DNA of 5,078 nucleotides from positions 1 to 5,078 of the forward strand of contig JAKQWJ010000148.1 in assembly GCA_029562045.1 (NCBI GenBank), given 5' to 3'. The notes under the pieces are model-generated. The model searched no databases. It saw nothing but the letters and a program-made list of their open reading frames with translations, and was not told the DNA's origin. Below are positions 4,653 to 5,078 of the stretch, one piece after another. The stretch is from Spirochaetota bacterium (GTDB lineage: Bacteria; Spirochaetota; Spirochaetia; DTKZ01). Each line of letters begins with the position of its first letter. The first letter of the stretch is position 1. Both the position numbers and the translations under genes were made by a program.

Positions 4653-5078
4653 CTAATCCGACAGGTAGTACTCCACCGTGGCCACCACCCGGACGTTCTT
4701 GATATGGGGAGTGTTGCTGTCCCGGTCGGAGATGGAAAACTGCCCCTGATTGGCGGTCCTGATCTTTCCCAGGCGGCTCCGGGAATCCTGGGCGAACCTC
4801 TCCGCCACCTCCCGGGCGTTCCGGGTGGCCTCCTCGATCATCGAGGGCTTCAGGGCGTTGAGTCCGGTGAAGAGGAACTCCGGGCGGGCCTGGTAATCAT
4901 CCCCCATCACCGCCACACCCTGCCGTCCCAGGCCGGCCACCCTGTTCATCGCCTCCCGGACCCTGTCCACGTGACTGGTGTAGACCGTCACCACCGAGAC
5001 CCCGGAGTAGCGGTAGGGCAGTTTGGACGCGTCGGCGTAGTCCAGGGCCTGCCGGTCCGTGACCGCGGGAACCGAAAC
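4653..5078 (-). CDS. SIMPL (DUF541) domain protein, C-terminal part (5' end outside window)
   Basis: The minus-strand frame is open from 5078 to the stop TAG (4655-4653), giving 141 visible residues. The C-terminal half is very characteristic of SIMPL/DUF541 proteins: LNALKPSMIEEATRNA, then a RERFAQDSRS-like helix (here AERFAQDSRSRLGKI), QGQFSISDRD, and the ending NTPHIKNVRV followed by VATVEYYLSD. This family, seen in periplasmic or envelope proteins such as E. coli YggE, has no firmly known activity; some members are linked to oxidative stress. The GTG at 4994 is internal, since family-like sequence (YADASKLPYRYSGVSV) continues upstream of it to the window edge. The N-terminus, where a signal peptide would be expected, is not visible. 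The gene converges on the importer operon. Confidence 0.85.
   Translation of the reverse strand, partial: VSVPAVTDRQALDYADASKLPYRYSGVSVVTVYTSHVDRVREAMNRVAGLGRQGVAVMGDDYQARPEFLFTGLNALKPSMIEEATRNAREVAERFAQDSRSRLGKIRTANQGQFSISDRDSNTPHIKNVRVVATVEYYLSD

Noticed and set aside
4992..4994. GTG at 4994 as the start of the SIMPL gene
   Set aside because: The frame stays open to the window edge with plausible family sequence upstream, and the family is normally longer with an N-terminal signal peptide.

Overview
The window is a GC-rich (roughly two-thirds G+C) bacterial chromosomal segment holding six protein genes. Four are complete and two are cut by the window edges. The gene set is a DUF3842 protein, a fermentative D-lactate dehydrogenase, a Znu/Tro-type metal importer with a non-lipidated binding protein, and a SIMPL (DUF541) protein. 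It would fit an anaerobic or fermentative bacterium, for example a high-GC spirochaete or a relative. This placement is inference from remembered family distributions and is weak. No phage, transposase, CRISPR or RNA gene is visible.

Layout, left to right. Positions 2-307 hold the C-terminal part of a DUF3842 protein. Twelve bases later (320-736) comes a small TIR-like protein of the DUF1863/MTH538 type, the fold also used by the ThsB sensor of Thoeris anti-phage systems, but no ThsA partner is present. After a short AT-rich gap with a possible promoter, 809-1864 encodes a complete D-lactate dehydrogenase with an unusual cysteine-rich C-terminal tail. The 394-base gap 1865-2258 has no gene. 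It holds two tandem 70-bp-period hairpin repeats (1884-2010), a strong sigma70-like promoter with a perfect TATAAT (2014-2043), and a leader of about 210 nt packed with strong hairpins, some of them mutually exclusive.

That leader precedes a tightly packed three-gene operon: znuA-like substrate-binding protein (2259-3035), ABC ATPase (3035-3727) and ABC-3 permease (3720-4550). Their ends overlap by 1 and 8 bases, so translation is probably coupled. Together they would capture a divalent metal, probably zinc or manganese, in the periplasm and import it with ATP. The binding protein lacks the usual second histidine motif and has a different candidate ligand set, so the metal is uncertain. A 102-base gap (4551-4652) with three hairpins lies between the operon and a convergent SIMPL gene on the minus strand (4653 to beyond 5078).

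The main points for a second look are the structured leader with competing hairpins upstream of the metal importer, the divergent binding protein, the orphan ThsB-like TIR protein, the cysteine tail on the dehydrogenase, and the hairpin repeat pair next to the operon promoter. No complete novel system is demonstrated by this window alone.
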